Below are positions 60,880 through 64,000 of a stretch of 64,000 bases of DNA, one piece after another. Both the position numbers and the translations under genes were made by a program. This DNA comes from Aldrovandia affinis (Eukaryota; Chordata; Actinopteri; Notacanthiformes; Halosauridae), in contig JAINUG010000007.1 of NCBI GenBank assembly GCA_029706075.1, positions 7,317,501-7,381,500 of the forward strand, given 5' to 3'. Numbering within the stretch: position 1 is the stretch's first letter; each line of letters begins with the position of its first letter. A model generated the notes under the pieces. It made no database searches. It was not told where the DNA came from and was given only the letters and a program-made list of their open reading frames with translations.

Positions 60880-61620
60880 TTCAATCACTGTGGAAGACTC
60901 CATAGTGTCTCCGTCAGGAGCCTTGGAGTGACCCTGGATGACCAGCTGTGCTTCTCGGGCCGCAGAAATCACTTGGACCTGCCAATTCTCCTTCCATAAC
61001 ACCCGGAGGATCCGACCATTCCTCACCCAAGAGACCACACAACTGCTGGTCTAGGCCCTGGTGATCTCATGACAGAATTCAGTGGCTTGCTGGCCCGTGC
61101 CATCAAGCCACTGTAACTGGCCCAGAATGCAGCTGCATGTCTGGTGTTCAACCAACCCAAGTTCACGCATGTCACCCCTCTACTCACCTCTGCACAAGCT
61201 CCCTATCACAGCATGCATCAAATTTAAATAACTGGTACTGGCTTACCAAGCTGCTAGAGGAACTGCTCCCTCCTACCTGCAGACACTCATCACACCCTAC
61301 GCCACAGCTAGATCCCTCTGCTCTGCCTCCTCTGGAAAACTGACTGTCCCATCCCTTTGGGCGCCCGGCAGCCACTGCTCGCAGTCTCACCTCTTCTCTG
61401 TCCTGACCCCTTGGTGGTGGAATAATCTTTTGCACTCGGTCAAGACTGCGGAATCTCTAGCCATCTTCCGCAAGAGACTCAAAACCCACCTCTTCAGACT
61501 CCACTACCACTGACTCTATATATATTTACTAATTGTCATCACCACTGCTTTCATGTTTAATACAGCATTTTGTAATATGTATCTATGTTGATGACTGTCC
61601 AAAAAAATAAAAGATATAAA
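60880..61620 (+). pseudogene. Second LINE 3' end, degenerate
   Basis: Reads in pieces as RSLGVTLDDQLCFSG, then LAQNAAACLVFNQPKFTHVT and PLLTSAQAP, the C-terminal RT region. Broken by many stops; it ends in AAATAAAAGATATAAATAAAA. Confidence 0.72.
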
Positions 61621-61646
61621 TAAAATCGAACATTTCCTTCCTTGTG

Positions 61647-61838
61647 TTACAGGTAAATTGAATTGAATTGAATTGAATTCAGGTACGGTATGCAGCTGCC
61701 AACAATTATGCATATTACTGTATTACGACATTGATCTCTTGCACGTACTATGATTGATCTTATCGTATATTGATGCACATCTTCAAAGTCGCTCTGGATA
61801 AGAGCATCTGCTAAATGGCAAAATGTAAATGTAAAATG
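61647..61838 (-). repeat. Fish dispersed repeat, TTAGCAGACGCTCTTATCC core
   Basis: Reverse copy matching 52720-53060 (GGTATGCAGCTGCC, TCTTGCACGTACTATGATTG, GTCGCTCTGGATAAGAGCAT), with an (ATTGA)n insertion at about 61655. Confidence 0.75.
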
Positions 61839-61849
61839 TTATGAATATC

Positions 61850-62285
61850 ACAGAATGGGGTGATCATTGGCTCATTCTACATTACTGTACTTCTCAAAGG
61901 TGTTTAATGTGAATATGGGCACACCCTGTAAAGCTCTGAGTTCCTAAATATAGAAAATTTAAGTAACATACTGCTACATATCATCATTTATTTATTTAGC
62001 TAAATTTTGTTTAATGACTTAGTCATACTGCTCATTTAAAAGGAAAATACAATTTGAGGTTAGGGCTAAATATATTTGGGTTAAATGTATGCTAGAATTC
62101 ATTGTCTGTACCTGGCCTGAAGATTTAGACTTACTTCTCTTTTCTGCTTGTGACTTTTGAAGAATGTTCTTATGCCAGCATTTCTTTTCATGTTAGCTGG
62201 CCCAACAGAAAAAATTGTATTAGTTCAGGTAGCTAGCTACTGACTACTAGCTAACTATACCCATTACCTTACTGAACATGCACTG
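61850..62285 (-). repeat. Dispersed repeat family C, copy 2
   Basis: Reverse complement of 31355-31715, with small indels. Includes ATCATTGGCTCATTCTACAT, GCTCTGAGTTCCTAAATAT and TCTTATGCCAGCATTTC. Confidence 0.8.
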
Positions 62286-62289
62286 GATG

Positions 62290-63467
62290 AAGTAGCAAAG
62301 TTAGCTAACTAGCACACGTGTAACTCACTTAATACACAACAACAGGTGGTTTGAAATATGGGGGATATTCACAATATTTAATCATCTAAACAGTATGAGA
62401 CAGATACACACTGTAAAAACAATGGAATCAATCAATATGTTTTATGAATGACATGCCTAGCTTGCTAATTAGCTTGAGCTCCATATCTTTCTACAATGGC
62501 TAACGGTGGCCCTTAAATAACCCTTGACTCTTGAGATATTTCACCGTCTGGACTGAATGAAATGAATACACATGGATATTGTTCCACTGCTAACATGGCT
62601 GTATCTACCCTTGAGAAGATGATGCAGTGATGCTTGGGACAACTTTGCTTGGCACAGTCGCCAAGCAAATCATGTAGGTGTAGAGATCAAAAAAGTTGAC
62701 TGCTTGTATTATAACCAGATTAATGCTATTCATCTCCAGAGATCATCTATCGATAGTTACTTTGTGTGTAGTTTTGAGTAGTCACTAGCCAAACGTAGCT
62801 GACTGTTACACAAACCACTTTTTAGTGAGACTACAGTGGTGATAGGCTAATTTAGGCTAACGTAGCATACATTGACAGTGGGCCAGCTTCATTTTAGTGT
62901 AGATTTTCAGTGGCCATTCATAAAATCATGACAGTCTACTACTCTTGTAGTGAATTAGCTACAAGTGTAGACTGATTACATAAAATATTTCTTAATGACA
63001 TTTCTGGTGACGAACAACCCTAGAGGGGCTAGGTCTCATGACCTCGGTAATTCTCGACTCCTAGATACGGCCCTGACTGCTAATATAGCTGCCACATATC
63101 ACAGTCCATAGCTTATCACAGTAATTTTACTTTGAAATCGTCACTTGCTTTATTAGTATGGGGAAAATTTGAAAGTTCCAGTATATACCAGCTACCGTTT
63201 CCATGTGTACAGCCTAGCACAGGGTACCTACATTTTTTTAAAAATTGTGATTTATTGAGGGCGACCGATGTGGCGTTTTCAGATGTCCCCCCGTGCCCCC
63301 TATGATGGCACCTATGATGCAGTTATACAAAGATGAATGAGTAGTATATATGGGGCACTTTAGGGCGCTTTTAATTACTTATTTAATTACTTTTTAAATT
63401 TCCAGTTGATAAGGGGAGGACGTATTAAGAGGAAGTATTTATGGCAGGAGGGTTTGTGTGATGCAAG
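62290..63467. other. Unassigned flank
   Basis: No exon or known repeat recognised. Short TAGCTAGC runs only. Confidence 0.5.
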
Positions 63468-63600
63468 CCCCGTGGGGGTGTCGTGACCGCGTTTTTGGGT
63501 GGGGGAAGTTAGTGCAATGTCTCTTCATGTCCAACTGCAACCTCTAACACGCAACCCTGTGGGGGAGGTGTCGTGACAGCGTTTTTTGGGGGGAAGTTAT
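63468..63600. repeat. Spaced tandem duplication
   Basis: Two copies of GTGTCGTGACCGCGTTTTT / GTGTCGTGACAGCGTTTTT with GGGGGAAGTTA, about 88 bp apart. Confidence 0.75.
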
Positions 63601-64000
63601 GTGTTATCCATACTGACAGGCGTGCCTGGCTTGAATTGGCCAATGTTAGTTAACAGCTAAGATAGACAGCTGTTTTTTTGTTTAGCTTGCTATCTTTGTG
63701 GGTAAATTCATGTTTAAAATGAGACTTAATAGCATGTCAGATGGGATATCACGGCTAATGATAAAAATTCTTAAATACTTTTATTAAACCATTTTGTTGT
63801 GTATTTTCTGTGACGCTGTGGTACCACACAATATTCGAGGTTTAGTGCATAAGGGGCGTAAGTGCCATTTTCATAATTTTACAGGAGAGCAAAAACAAAA
63901 TATTTATTTCATTTATAACACCATATACAAACCACGCATGTTCTTAAAAAAGATTGCCTTTTATTATTTCAATGTTTAAAAAAAGAATAAAAAAATACAT

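Overview
This is a vertebrate nuclear window, most likely from a ray-finned fish. The genes are split by GT-AG introns, bases are AT-rich, and transposon remains are dense and of fish type: Tc1/mariner, hAT, Harbinger, Tigger, L2 and CR1-like LINEs ending in GATTGATTG or ATGTTCTTAAG, and tRNA-headed SINEs. Nothing in it looks bacterial, and I cannot name the species.

Two host genes are supported exon by exon. PRMT3 (protein arginine methyltransferase 3) runs on the + strand from 5500 to 30633 in 15 coding exons whose splice phases all agree and whose frame stays open to a TGA. The C2H2 zinc finger, SAM-binding motif I, double-E loop and THW loop are all present. Only the first few codons are missing. 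The first recognisable exon abuts the 3' end of a CR1-like LINE, so the initiator is either upstream or was displaced. HTATIP2 (TIP30/CC3) runs on the - strand from about 47050 to 35841 in six coding exons. The first, upstream exon adds a hydrophobic N-terminus and splices in frame to the exon carrying the ordinary start. The two genes lie tail to tail, 5.2 kb apart.

Layout: 1-5499 upstream flank, with a nearly complete hAT transposon (321-3577) and the CR1-like LINE. 5500-30633 PRMT3, whose long introns hold a minisatellite, an L2 LINE, SINEs, a Tigger relic, a LINE split by a SINE, two Tc1 relics and a Harbinger-like element with a hAT MITE nested inside it. 30634-35840 intergenic, with a second hAT element and a Tc1 element. 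35841-47050 HTATIP2, with SINEs, an L1 fragment, MITEs, a hAT fragment and an LTR in its introns. 47051-64000 flank, with no host exon found: an L2 deletion derivative, candidate regulatory DNA, a 4 kb CR1-like LINE in inverse orientation, a fold-back MITE and further LINE ends.

No CRISPR array, rRNA or functional tRNA gene was found. The most interesting points are the LINE/PRMT3 exon junction, the alternative membrane-anchor exon of HTATIP2, the tail-to-tail gene order, several short repeat families with two or more copies in the window, and a perfect 22-bp palindrome.
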